Below, piece by piece: positions 1 to 8,264 of a stretch of DNA of 64,000 bases. Each line of letters opens with the position of its first letter. Positions within the stretch are counted from its first letter, which is position 1. The position numbers and the translations under genes were made by a program. Source of the DNA: Spiractinospora alimapuensis (lineage in GTDB: Bacteria; Actinomycetota; Actinomycetes; Streptosporangiales; Streptosporangiaceae). Location of the stretch: positions 496,001 to 560,000 of the forward strand of contig NZ_CP072467.1 in NCBI RefSeq assembly GCF_018437505.1, read 5' to 3'. The notes under the pieces were generated by a model. The model saw nothing but the letters and a program-made list of their open reading frames with translations, was not told where the DNA came from and searched no databases.

Positions 1-67
1 CCTCAACCGGACTTGATGTTGAAGGCTCAAGGCACGACACGGAGTGGGAACGAAGGCGGTGGAGTCG

Positions 68-1041
68 ATGCGCGCGATTCGCGTGAGGGAGTTCGGCTGG
101 CCGGGAAACCTGGTCAGCGAGCTGGTGAGCGATCCGGTGCCCGGGCCCGACCAGGCGCTCATCGACGTGTCCTTCGCCAACGTGATGTACGTGGACACAC
201 TCCTGCGGGCCGGACGGTGCGACGACCTCCTCGACGTCCGCCCGCCCTACGTACCGGGCAGCGGCGTCGCGGGAACGGTGCGCCGAATCGGCGCCCACGT
301 CGCGCCGGAATGGCTGGGTCGGGACGTCATCGCCGACATCGGGATCGGTGGCTACGCCGAGCGCGCCGTCGCCCCGGAGAGCTCACTGATCGAGATCCCA
401 CCGGGATGCCGCACGAGTCGGCCCTCGCGGTCCTCTCCGACGGCGCCACGGCGTGCTGGGCCAGCGACACCGCGGCGTTCCGCGCCGGCGAGTGGGTCCT
501 CGTCACGGCGGCCTGCGGCGGCGCGGGCAGTCTGGTGGTCCAGTTGGCCCGTGCCGCCGGCACCCGTGTGGTGGGCGCCGCGTCGGGACGGCTGAAGCTG
601 GACCGGGTCCGCGCGCTGGGCGCGGAGGCCGTCGTCGACTACTCCCAAGCGGGCTGGGCCGACCGGGTTCGAGACGTCACCGACGGCGCGGGAGCCTCGG
701 TCGTCGTCGACGGAACCGGCGGTCGGCTGGCCGAGATCGCCTACTCGACCCTCGCCGACGGCGGGACCTTCGTGTCCTACGGAGTCTGCGACGGACCGGC
801 CGTCGACGTCGACGAGCGGGAGGCGGCGGCGCGCGGGATCGGCATGCGTCGACTCGTCGGGTGCGCGGCGCCGCGCGACGACGAACAACGCCTGACCCGC
901 CGCGCCCTGGACCTCGTGCGACGCGGGGAGCTCACGCCGCTGATCGCGCTCACCATTCCGCTGGACCGCGCCGTCGACGCGCACATCCTCCTCGAGCAGC
1001 GCGCCGCCGCGGGAAAGGTGCTGTTGGTGGTCGGCGGGTGA
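68..1041 (+). pseudogene. Zinc-type/quinone oxidoreductase (MDR family), frameshifted
   Basis: Medium-chain dehydrogenase/reductase of the NADPH:quinone reductase type. The first part, from ATG 68 (upstream GGTGGAG as ribosome site), reads MRAIRVREFG and carries the GroES-like domain. The second part carries the nucleotide-binding domain with an AACGGAGSLVVQLARAAG loop. The two parts lie in different frames and the switch falls at about 404-408. One extra base there would join them into a single protein of about 324 residues, the normal family size. Either a real frameshift or a base-call error in a GGG run. The C-terminal half is intact to the stop. Substrate not predictable. Confidence 0.8.
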
Positions 1042-1049
1042 GGGGCCCT

Positions 1050-1655
1050 TCAGTACAGGGCGCGCACGTCGATGTCCACGGCGAAGGGGACGGAGAGGCG
1101 GAGCCGGCCGCGTTCGATGCCAGTGGCGACGTACTGGCCGGTGGTGTCGTCGAGCTCGTAGACGTGCACCACCGGCCTCGCGTTCTCCTCTTCGACCCGC
1201 CAGAAGTGCCGGATCCCCGCCTTGGCGTACTTCAGTGGTTTGGTCTCGCGGTCACGTTCCTCCGACTCCGGGGAGACGATCTCCACGACCAGCAGGACGT
1301 CCTCGGGCAGGAGATAGGTCCGGCTCGCGTCCCGCACCGGCTCGTGGAACACCACAACGTCCGGCTCCGGGCGTTGCCGATGGCCCAGCTTGATCGTCAT
1401 CTCCGGCTCGACACGCACGCCGGGAGGGGCCGCCGCATCGAGCGCGGCCCCCAAGCGCATCATCACCCGGGCGTGGAAGGACCGCTGGACCCACCGCACC
1501 ACGAGCACCCCGTCGAGGAGTTCGACATGGCGGGGAGCCGCCCCGGGGAGGTGGTCGAGGTCGTCGGCCGTCCATCCTCCGGGTGGTGCGGCGAGCCAGT
1601 TCGGCAGCGACGCCGCCGGTTCGGGGGCTGGTCCTGTGGAACTGGACAACGCCAT
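1050..1655 (-). CDS. Uma2 family (DUF820) endonuclease-like protein
   Basis: 201 residues of the Uma2/DUF820 fold, a PD-(D/E)XK nuclease-like family common in actinomycetes and cyanobacteria with unknown biological role. Visible family marks are VELLDGVLVV near residue 44, RPEPDVVVF in the middle, VVEIVSPES, and the K-x3-YAKAGIRHFWRVE segment. Asp and Glu in the PDVVVF and VEIVSP strands are the expected active-site positions. It converges on the broken dehydrogenase and is separated from tenA by about 100 bases. Whether it cuts DNA is unknown for most members. Confidence 0.85.
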   Translation of the reverse strand: MALSSSTGPAPEPAASLPNWLAAPPGGWTADDLDHLPGAAPRHVELLDGVLVVRWVQRSFHARVMMRLGAALDAAAPPGVRVEPEMTIKLGHRQRPEPDVVVFHEPVRDASRTYLLPEDVLLVVEIVSPESEERDRETKPLKYAKAGIRHFWRVEEENARPVVHVYELDDTTGQYVATGIERGRLRLSVPFAVDIDVRALY

Positions 1656-1758
1656 GGGCCTCCGGACAGCTCGGACGACGCGGGTACCGCGACCCTAACT
1701 CACGTCGCCCGAGCGCCGTCGCGCCTTCGTTGGGCCTGGAGGCCGGTCCGATCGACCG

Positions 1759-2409
1759 TCAGATCGGCCAGGTCTCCTCGCGCCAGGCGGCGTCCCAGAA
1801 CATCCACTCGTAGGTGGTGGCCCGCAGGAACGCCTCGCGCATGCGGGAGACGGTGAAGTCGTCGGCGCGGTCGGCCAGCCGGTCGGCGATCGTCTTGACC
1901 TGTTCGGTGGCCTTGGCGAAGTCCTCGTCGGCGTAGGTGGCGATCCAGTCCGCGTAGGGATGGCCGGTGAGGTCACCGGCCTTGGCCATGAGGCGGTCGC
2001 CGACGTCGCAGTACACCCAGAAGCACGGCAGCACGCCCGCCACGAGTTCGGCGTAGCCCTGGGTCTGGGCCAGGGACAGAACGTAGGACGTGTAGGCGTT
2101 GCAGGTCGGTGAGGGCTGGAGGTCCTCGGCGACCGCGCCGACGTTGCCCTCGTGCAGGGAGCTCTCCACGACGATGGCGTCGTGGGCGGCCTTGGCGAAG
2201 AACGCGATCTCGTCGGAGTGGTCGGCCTTCGAGGCCGCGGCGGCCAGCGCGCGGCCGAATCCCCGGAGGTAGAGGGCGTCCTGCGTCATGTAGTACTCGA
2301 ACTTCCGCCGTGGCAGGGTCCCGTCCCCCAGCCCCTTGACGAACGGCAGGTCGTCCATCGCGTCCCGTGTGGCCTTCGTGGCGTGCCACACCTCAGCGCA
2401 AAACCCCAT
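1759..2409 (-). CDS. tenA: TenA family thiaminase II (aminopyrimidine aminohydrolase)
   Basis: Salvages thiamin breakdown products by hydrolysing aminopyrimidines to the hydroxymethylpyrimidine precursor, in the cytosol. 216 residues, normal length. The key residues of the family are present: Asp44 in YYMTQD, Cys129 in LPCFWVYCD (the nucleophile) and Glu201 in YEWMFWD. Start ATG 2409 is preceded by AAGGGA, which is also the 3' end of a TPP riboswitch, so the gene is expected to be repressed by thiamin pyrophosphate. It stands alone, without other thi genes in the window. Confidence 0.95.
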   Translation of the reverse strand: MGFCAEVWHATKATRDAMDDLPFVKGLGDGTLPRRKFEYYMTQDALYLRGFGRALAAAASKADHSDEIAFFAKAAHDAIVVESSLHEGNVGAVAEDLQPSPTCNAYTSYVLSLAQTQGYAELVAGVLPCFWVYCDVGDRLMAKAGDLTGHPYADWIATYADEDFAKATEQVKTIADRLADRADDFTVSRMREAFLRATTYEWMFWDAAWREETWPI

Positions 2410-2417
2410 TGCGGCGG

Positions 2418-2508
2418 TCCCTTCGCTAGCGTGATCTAGATCAGGTTCGACGGGTGTTCTCTCAGCGCCAACCGCGGTCGAGTGGTCGCGATCGGCGCAC
2501 CCCGCGCC
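2418..2508 (-). promoter_or_regulatory. TPP riboswitch (THI element) upstream of tenA
   Basis: On the minus strand, the leader contains the conserved blocks of the thiamin pyrophosphate aptamer in order: CGGGGTGC, then GGCGCTGAGAG, then ACACCC, then GAACCTGATC, and finally GCTAGCGAAGGGA just before the tenA start. The usual GATAATGCC block is altered to AGATCACGC but the flanking bases can still pair. The 3' end overlaps the ribosome-binding region, so translational control by sequestering AAGGGA is likely. Strong agreement with the known element. Confidence 0.93.
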
Positions 2509-2544
2509 CGTTTTGTCCGACCCTATCGGCCGGACCGGTCCCGA

Positions 2545-3528
2545 TCAGGAGGGGGTCAGCTCGCGGAGCTGGCGCGAGACGTAGGCGAGTTTCTCGGGGT
2601 TGGCCACGTTGAGGACGTGGGTCACCTCGCCGTCGAGGAACGTGAACTGCTGCACCAACAGGGCGGCGCCGTCGGCGAGGGTGAGGAGTCCGTGGGCTCC
2701 GTTGATCTCGGCGGCGGTGGCCACGGCGACGGACCGTCCCTCGGGCGAGAAGGTCAGAGCCAGAGCGTCCGCGAAGGGAGCCGTCGTGACCGCGTAGCCG
2801 CGGGTCTCGGCGAGACGGATGAAGCCGGCGAGGAACCGGGTGACACGATCCGCGCCGACCACCGGGCGCCGTCCGGCCGTGACCTGCCCACCGCCGTCGG
2901 AGGTGGCGACCACGTCGTCGGCGAGCCGCTTCTCGAACGCCGACAGGCTTCCGCCGTTGGCCGCGTCCAGGAAGAGCGCCACGATGTCCCGGGAGTCCTG
3001 GTCCGAGGGGGCGAACCGGCGCCGGTCCCCCGCCAGTCGCTCCCTGGCCCGACGCAGGAGCTGCCGGGAACTCGCCTCCGTACCGCCCAGGATCGACGCG
3101 ATCTCCTGGTGCGTGTGTCCGAAGGCCTCCCGGAGCACGAACACGGCGCGTTCGCTCGGGGTGAGCCGTTCCAGGAGGGCGAGAAAGCCCAGTGAGACCG
3201 ATTCTCGTCGCTCCGCGGTCTCCTGCGGATCCAGCACGCCCGACACGACGGGCCCGGTGAGCACGGGCTCGGGCAGCCAGGGCCCCACGTAGACCTCGCG
3301 GCGGGCACGGGCCGAGGTCAGTCGGGTACGACACGCGTTCATCAGCACCGTCGTCAACCACGCCGCCGGATTGTCGACGGCCTCCTTCTCAGCCGCGTGC
3401 CAGCGAAGGTAGGTGTCCTGCACCACGTCCTCGGCCTCCACCGCCGAGCCGAGCATTCGGTAGGCGAGGGAGAGGAGTCGGGCACGGTGCGACTCGAACT
3501 CGTGGACGGACGGGTGCTCGGCGGCCAT
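2545..3528 (-). CDS. ECF41-group RNA polymerase sigma factor (SigJ-like)
   Basis: 327 residues from ATG 3528. Region 2 covers about residues 10-75 (YRMLGSAVEAEDVVQDTYLR) and region 4 about 115-165 (LTPSERAVFVLREAF, then HTHQEIASILG). A SnoaL-like C-terminal extension follows, with DGGG at 211-214 and NPEKL at 310-314, the two signatures that define ECF41; in that group the extension replaces a separate anti-sigma factor. Members usually sit beside a carboxymuconolactone decarboxylase, oxidoreductase or epimerase target; here the upstream LLM oxidoreductase is cut off by a strong hairpin. Start chosen because the upstream in-frame sequence is not protein-like. Confidence 0.93.
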   Translation of the reverse strand: MAAEHPSVHEFESHRARLLSLAYRMLGSAVEAEDVVQDTYLRWHAAEKEAVDNPAAWLTTVLMNACRTRLTSARARREVYVGPWLPEPVLTGPVVSGVLDPQETAERRESVSLGFLALLERLTPSERAVFVLREAFGHTHQEIASILGGTEASSRQLLRRARERLAGDRRRFAPSDQDSRDIVALFLDAANGGSLSAFEKRLADDVVATSDGGGQVTAGRRPVVGADRVTRFLAGFIRLAETRGYAVTTAPFADALALTFSPEGRSVAVATAAEINGAHGLLTLADGAALLVQQFTFLDGEVTHVLNVANPEKLAYVSRQLRELTPS

Positions 3529-3549
3529 GACATCAGCATCGCACGACCC

Positions 3550-3584
3550 TGGGTGGTGGCCGAAGCGGTGTCGGCCACCACCCA
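3550..3584 (-). terminator. Hairpin between LLM oxidoreductase and sigma factor
   Basis: Perfect 12-base arms (TGGGTGGTGGCC and its complement) around an 11-base loop, a few bases after the LLM stop codon on the minus strand. No T-run follows, as is usual in high-GC actinomycetes. It probably ends the LLM transcript and separates the sigma gene from it. Confidence 0.8.
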
Positions 3585-3590
3585 CACGAC

Positions 3591-4511
3591 CTAGGTGGTC
3601 GGTACCGCGGCCTCCGCCTCCAGCCGACGGACGTGCGGAATCACCTCCGCCAGCGCGTCCCGGAACGGCCCGTGGGTACTGAAGTAACCGAACCCGAACG
3701 TGTCCCGCAGATCCAGCAGCTTCCGGGCGTTCTCCTCGGGGGAGCCGACCAGAACGTAGGGGTTCTCCAACACTTTCTCCGCGGTGTCCAGCCCGGTCGC
3801 ACCGAAGCGATCCGCCAGGTCCGCGGCTGAGGCCTCGGCGTCGTCCGTGGTGAACACTGCCTGCAGCAGCACGTTGTACTCCAGCGACTCCGCCCGCGTG
3901 CCGGACCGCTGCCGGACGTACTCCACTCGTTGCCGCGTCTGCTCGTAGGAGGCGAGCAGGAACGTGCCCGGCGGCTTGCCCGGGGCGTGGATCGCTCCGC
4001 TGAAGCCGATGATGTTGGCGTGCCGCGCCGCCACGTCCAGCGCCCGGTTGCCGTGACCGCCGATCAGCAACGGTGGGTGGGGTACCTGGCGTGGCAGCGG
4101 TGACTGTCCGTCCTGCGCGAAGAGCCGATCCAGCTCCGCGATCGTGTGCTCGAGGTGGTCCATGCGCTCGGCGTGCGACGGCCACGGAATCCCCGCGGCG
4201 TCGAACTCCGACTTCATGTGCCCCGCGCCCAACCCCAGTTCGAGTCGTCCCCCCGACAACCGGTCCACGGTCGCCGCCTCGCGGGCGAGCATCGCCGGGT
4301 TCCAGAACGCCGTGTTCACCACGAGCGTTCCCAGCCGCACCGTGTTCGTGACCTCCGCGGCTGTGGCCAGCATGGCGAACGGTGACCCGACGCCAAGGTG
4401 GTCCGCGGTGTGCACGACGTCGAATCCCAGACGCTCACTGTCCCGGCAGAAAGTCCGCCAGTCCTCAACGTCGACTCCTCCGAAGTTGACTCCAAACCGC
4501 AGCTTCGTCAT
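3591..4511 (-). CDS. LLM class (luciferase-like) F420-dependent oxidoreductase
   Basis: 306 residues, a single luciferase-like TIM barrel of the type that uses reduced F420 or flavin. N-terminal MTKLRFGVNF, the central VRLGTLVVNTAFWNPAMLAR and the SGGRLELGLGAGHM segment are typical of actinobacterial F420 members. Cofactor is inferred from family, substrate unknown. It diverges from the folate-related gene and ends in a strong hairpin before the ECF41 sigma gene. A role as sigma target is possible, since ECF41 factors often control neighbouring oxidoreductases. Confidence 0.9.
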   Translation of the reverse strand: MTKLRFGVNFGGVDVEDWRTFCRDSERLGFDVVHTADHLGVGSPFAMLATAAEVTNTVRLGTLVVNTAFWNPAMLAREAATVDRLSGGRLELGLGAGHMKSEFDAAGIPWPSHAERMDHLEHTIAELDRLFAQDGQSPLPRQVPHPPLLIGGHGNRALDVAARHANIIGFSGAIHAPGKPPGTFLLASYEQTRQRVEYVRQRSGTRAESLEYNVLLQAVFTTDDAEASAADLADRFGATGLDTAEKVLENPYVLVGSPEENARKLLDLRDTFGFGYFSTHGPFRDALAEVIPHVRRLEAEAAVPTT

Positions 4512-4607
4512 GACCCCGATTCAACCCGGGAGGGGAACGGCGCGCTACCCGTCTCGCTGGTTTCGGTCCCTGGTTCTCCTCTGAGCTAACACCCATGGCA
4601 CGCCCTC

Positions 4608-4613
4608 CATACT
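4608..4613 (+). promoter_or_regulatory. Leaderless -10 hexamer (CATACT)
   Basis: CATACT lies exactly 12 to 7 bases before ATG 4620, and there is no ribosome-binding sequence in between. This spacing would place the first transcribed base on the A of the start codon. The hexamer deviates from TANNNT at the first base. Confidence 0.5.
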
Positions 4614-4619
4614 TGCGGT

Positions 4620-5357
4620 ATGGAGGAATTGCGGACGGAGGCCAAGACAGCGGTGCGGCTCGAGACCTGGGACGCGCTGCGCGACGCGGGCGCCGCGCGC
4701 TTTCCTGGGGTGAAGGGGCGTATCCCGAACTTCGTGGGCGCCGAGCGAGCCGCCGAACGGCTCGCCACGTTACCGGAGTGGGCGGCCGCGCGGGTCGTGA
4801 AAGCCAATCCCGACTCCCCACAGTGGCCGGTGCGTACACGGGGCGTCGCCGAGGGAAAGCGTCTGTTCATGGCGGTCCCCCGTCTCGCCGGCGACGCGCC
4901 GTTCCTGCTGTTGGAGGAGGATCGGCTACACGTCGCACCCCGCACGGCCACGTCGATCAAGGGCTCCGCCGTGCACGCCACCCCGACGCCCCTGGACACG
5001 GTGGACCGGATCGACCTCATCGTCTGCGGCACCGTCGCGGTCGACCCCGACGGTCGACGCGTCGGTAAGGGCGGCGGGTTCTCCGACCTGGAGTTCGGCC
5101 TGCTCACCGAGGTGGGGTTGGTCGACGAGCACACCGTCATCGCCACCACGGTGCACCCGACGCAGGTGCTGGAGGGACCGCTGCCCGAGACCGAGCACGA
5201 TTTCCGGGTCGACCTGATCGTCACGCCCGAGGAGGTGATTCGTACGCCCGCGCCCAAGCGGCCCGCGGGGATCCTCCGCAACCACCTCACGTTGGAGAAG
5301 ATCGAGGAGATTCCCCCGCTGCGGCGGCTCCTGGCGGAACGGGACGCCACGGCGTGA
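4620..5357 (+). CDS. 5-formyltetrahydrofolate cyclo-ligase family protein
   Basis: 245 residues of the MTHFS fold, which converts 5-formyl-THF to 5,10-methenyl-THF using ATP in one-carbon metabolism. The phosphate-binding signature is GKGGGFSD at 149-156, a variant of the usual GxGxGYYD seen in archaeal-type and MTHFSD-like members, so the exact substrate is less certain than for the classical enzyme. C-terminal VDLIVTPEEVIRT is also typical. Probably leaderless (see the hexamer before it). The methyltransferase follows after about 50 bases. Confidence 0.82.
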   Translation: MEELRTEAKTAVRLETWDALRDAGAARFPGVKGRIPNFVGAERAAERLATLPEWAAARVVKANPDSPQWPVRTRGVAEGKRLFMAVPRLAGDAPFLLLEEDRLHVAPRTATSIKGSAVHATPTPLDTVDRIDLIVCGTVAVDPDGRRVGKGGGFSDLEFGLLTEVGLVDEHTVIATTVHPTQVLEGPLPETEHDFRVDLIVTPEEVIRTPAPKRPAGILRNHLTLEKIEEIPPLRRLLAERDATA

Positions 5358-5408
5358 AGCCCCAAAAACCGGTCGCTCGTGGGAAGGGGACGATGCGACG
5401 CTCGGGAC

Positions 5409-6164
5409 ATGGGCGAATCTCTCTTTGGCGATCCCATGGCGGCGATACTCTACGACAGGCTCTACCCCTGGGGTGGCCGGTCCGGGGACGAGTTCTACCT
5501 CGAGATCATCATGGCGACGGGCTCGGTGCTTGACGTGGGCTGCGGCACGGGCACCCTGCTCCGGCACGCGAGGGACCAGGGCCACACGGGCCGTCTGGTC
5601 GGGCTCGACCCCGCGGAGGCGATGTTGGAGGTCGCCCGCGCCCGGGAGACGACCGCGGGAGGAAGCGGGATCGAGTGGGTCGTGGGCGACGCGGCCTCCG
5701 TTTCCTGGGCGGCGGAGTTCGACCTGGTCATCATGACGGGGCACGCGTTCCAGGAACTGGTCAGCGACCAAGAGGTACGGCACTCCCTGTCCGCGATGCG
5801 CGGAGCACTGAGGCGCGAGGGTCGGCTGGTGTTCGAGACACGGAACCCGGCCGTGCGCGCATGGGAGCGGTGGACACCGGACCACCCCGTGACCAACTCC
5901 CACCCCATGATCGGCCGGGTGCGCTACACCCCCGAGCTCCGCAAAGTCGACGGTGACACGGTGACGTTCACCGGCACCTACGCCGCGAACGGACTGAAGG
6001 AGCCCATCAGTGGAGAGAGCACACTCCGTTTCCTCGACGTCGACAGCCTCGACGGGTTCCTCGCCGACAGCGGACTCGCCGTGGTGGAGCGCTACGGAAG
6101 CTGGAACCGCGACCCGTTGACGGCGACGAGCCCGGAGATCATCACGGTCGCACGACGTGTGTGA
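5409..6164 (+). CDS. Class I SAM-dependent methyltransferase
   Basis: 251 residues with a Rossmann methyltransferase core. Motif I is VLDVGCGTGTLL near residue 45, the acidic residue of motif II is in LVGLDPAEAML, and motif IV is in FDLVIMTGHAFQEL. Close in type to the Methyltransf_25 small-molecule methyltransferases; acceptor unknown. ATG 5409 chosen over an in-frame GTG at 5379 because the upstream decapeptide is not conserved-looking. Follows the cyclo-ligase gene by about 50 bases and may share its transcript. Confidence 0.88.
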   Translation: MGESLFGDPMAAILYDRLYPWGGRSGDEFYLEIIMATGSVLDVGCGTGTLLRHARDQGHTGRLVGLDPAEAMLEVARARETTAGGSGIEWVVGDAASVSWAAEFDLVIMTGHAFQELVSDQEVRHSLSAMRGALRREGRLVFETRNPAVRAWERWTPDHPVTNSHPMIGRVRYTPELRKVDGDTVTFTGTYAANGLKEPISGESTLRFLDVDSLDGFLADSGLAVVERYGSWNRDPLTATSPEIITVARRV

Positions 6165-6231
6165 GGCGCGGGTGCGTCACCAGGTCCCATGCCACTCCTA
6201 CACGGCCTCACAGCGCCGTGTACACACGGTG

Positions 6232-6870
6232 TCACTCCATCCGAATGACGCCGCGGTCCACGGCGGCGTGGACCGCGGCGGTGCGGCTGTCGACATCCAG
6301 CTTGTCGAAGATGTGCACCAGGTGGGTCTTGACCGTGGATTCGCTGATGAACAGTTCACGGGAGATCGCCCGGTTGGACATGCCGCGGGACAGCAGGCCG
6401 AGGATCTCCACCTCGCGGGCGCTGAGCGCGGGTCGCGTGTCGCGTAGACGGTGCATGAGCCGCCGTGCCACGGACGGGGCGAGCGCCGTCTGTCCCTGCG
6501 CGGCGGTGCGTACCGCCTGGCACAGCTCCTCGGGGGGAGCGTCCTTCAGGATGTAGCCGGTCGCGCCGGCCTCGACGGCGGAGAGGATGTCGGCGTCGGT
6601 GTCGTATGTCGTGAGCACCAACACCGGGGGCGCCTCGGGGCGTTCGGTGATCCGGCGGGTGGCGGTCACACCGTCCATCGCCGCGCCGAGTCGCAGGTCC
6701 ATGAGCACCACGTCGATCCCACCGCGACGTACCGCCGCCAGTGCCTCCTCACCTCCGGACACCTCGGCGACGACCGTCATGTCCGAGCGGTCGTCGAACA
6801 TGGCGCGCAGGCCGCGCCGGACGACCGGGTGGTCGTCCACGAGCAGCAGCCGCAGGGGATCGTCCGTCAC
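6232..6870 (-). CDS. NarL/LuxR-type two-component response regulator
   Basis: 212 residues. Receiver domain 6-120 with acidic pocket DD near 12-13, phospho-acceptor Asp58 in VVLMDLR, Thr in VLTTYD and Lys in YILKD. The C-terminal LuxR helix-turn-helix spans about 148-205 (LSAREVEILGLLSRGMSNR, then STVKTHLVHI). GTG 6870 overlaps the kinase stop by four bases, so the pair is translationally coupled. Expected to act on the divergent ABC exporter, the standard arrangement of such systems. Confidence 0.95.
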   Translation of the reverse strand: MTDDPLRLLLVDDHPVVRRGLRAMFDDRSDMTVVAEVSGGEEALAAVRRGGIDVVLMDLRLGAAMDGVTATRRITERPEAPPVLVLTTYDTDADILSAVEAGATGYILKDAPPEELCQAVRTAAQGQTALAPSVARRLMHRLRDTRPALSAREVEILGLLSRGMSNRAISRELFISESTVKTHLVHIFDKLDVDSRTAAVHAAVDRGVIRME

Positions 6871-8084
6871 GTCGCCTCGCCTTCGTCGGACAGTGGCAGC
6901 CGTACCGCGATGGCGGTGCCGAGGCCCGGCGAGGTCTCGACGTCGACCGTGCCGCCGAACGCGGTGATCCGGTCGCGCAGCGCGATCAGTCCGAAACCTG
7001 TCCCACCCTCGTAGGTGTCGAGGGCGGCGGGGTCGAAACCGACGCCGTCGTCGAAGATGTCCAGCGTGACCTCGTTGCCGAGAAACCCCAGGGTGACGAC
7101 CGTTGTGGTGGCCCGCGCGTGCGCCACCACGTTGGCGAGACTCGCCTGGGCGGACCGCAGCAGCGCGACCTCCACGGCAGCGGGGAGAGGCGTGGGCGGC
7201 CCGTCGATCCGGGACTGGCAGTCGATCCCACTCTCCCGCCCCACCCGCTGGCACAGACGGCGAAGGGCCTCGGCCAGGCTCTGCGTCGCGAGGGAGGGAG
7301 GAGTGAGGTCGCGGACGAACCGGCGCGCTTCCTCGAGGTTGGTGACCGCGCTCGCACGTGCGTCACGGACGTGGTCGCGTCCGCGTCCCGCCGGAAGCTC
7401 GTTCTCCGCCGCCCGGAGGAGGAGAACGATGCTGGACAGCCCCTGGGCGAGCGTGTCGTGGATCTCCCGTGCCAGCCGCTCCCGTTCGGCGAGGACTCCC
7501 GCCCGGTGCTGGCTGGACGACAGCTCGTCCCGGGCACGGGTGAGCTCCTCGATGAGCCGCAGGCGCTGCTGACTCTCCCGATACAGCGTGCTGTAGCCAA
7601 CCGAGATCACCACGGCCGACACCGCGCCCAGCGCCGGCCCGAGCACCATAGCGGCGTCCAGTCCGCCCGAGTGCAGCCCCTGCGTGGCCACCACCGCGGC
7701 GGTGATGACGGCGATCGCCCCCACGGCGTGACGTCCCCCCAAGAGGTGGAGGTGCCAGAAGAACAGCGGGAACGCGACCCAGGAAAAGTGCGGGCTGGCA
7801 ACGAGGAGTCCGCCCCATAGTGCCGTGACCACGGCGAGCCACAGGAGTTGAGTCCACCGGCGCGCGTCACGCCGTGCCGCGCGCCCACCGGTCGCGTACA
7901 CCACGGCCAGCAGCGCGGCTCCCCCGGCCGCGACCCAGCGGTACGGCGCGTCGTCCGCGACTCCCTGCACCGCGGCGATCGTGAGCAGGAGCAGGAAGCT
8001 GGCGTGAAGCACCCACCGGAGCCCGCGCAACACGGTGATGCCCGGCGGTAGCCACGATGCCGTGGACCGCGCCCCAACTGCCAT
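6867..8084 (-). CDS. Sensor histidine kinase, DesK/NarX-like (HisKA_3)
   Basis: 405 residues. Five or so hydrophobic segments lie between residues 20 and 165, then a short coiled coil at about 168-200. The HisKA_3 dimerisation box has the phospho-acceptor His209 in AREIHDTLAQGLS. The HATPase domain at the C-terminus has FDDGVGFDP and GGTGFGLIALRDR. No large extracellular sensor loop, so it probably senses within the membrane, as in antibiotic or lipid-stress systems. ATG 8084 follows GGTGAG. First gene of the two-gene operon with the response regulator. Confidence 0.93.
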   Translation of the reverse strand: MAVGARSTASWLPPGITVLRGLRWVLHASFLLLLTIAAVQGVADDAPYRWVAAGGAALLAVVYATGGRAARRDARRWTQLLWLAVVTALWGGLLVASPHFSWVAFPLFFWHLHLLGGRHAVGAIAVITAAVVATQGLHSGGLDAAMVLGPALGAVSAVVISVGYSTLYRESQQRLRLIEELTRARDELSSSQHRAGVLAERERLAREIHDTLAQGLSSIVLLLRAAENELPAGRGRDHVRDARASAVTNLEEARRFVRDLTPPSLATQSLAEALRRLCQRVGRESGIDCQSRIDGPPTPLPAAVEVALLRSAQASLANVVAHARATTTVVTLGFLGNEVTLDIFDDGVGFDPAALDTYEGGTGFGLIALRDRITAFGGTVDVETSPGLGTAIAVRLPLSDEGEAT

Positions 8085-8123
8085 TCCCCGACTCACCCCC
8101 GACCCGGTCCACACCCTAGGCAC

Positions 8124-8186
8124 CTCTGGTGTCCGCACGCATCAATCATTCGATTGATCCCCTGGTCGGGCATTCGGACACCAGAG
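8124..8186. promoter_or_regulatory. Nested inverted repeats in the kinase/ABC divergent promoter
   Basis: Perfect 12-base arms CTCTGGTGTCCG (8124-8135) and its complement (8175-8186) enclose a second repeat, ATCAATC (8141-8147) and GATTGAT (8152-8158) with a 4-base centre. The element occupies the middle of the 180-base intergenic region between the sensor kinase and the ABC permease genes. It is a good candidate operator for the NarL-type regulator, whose family binds inverted repeats as a dimer. Confidence 0.65.
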
Positions 8187-8264
8187 ATCCACCTTCTCCG
8201 CGATGGCACGAACGCCGGCGCGTCCCACCCTGGATGGTGATGTCGACGTCGAGAGAGGAAAACC

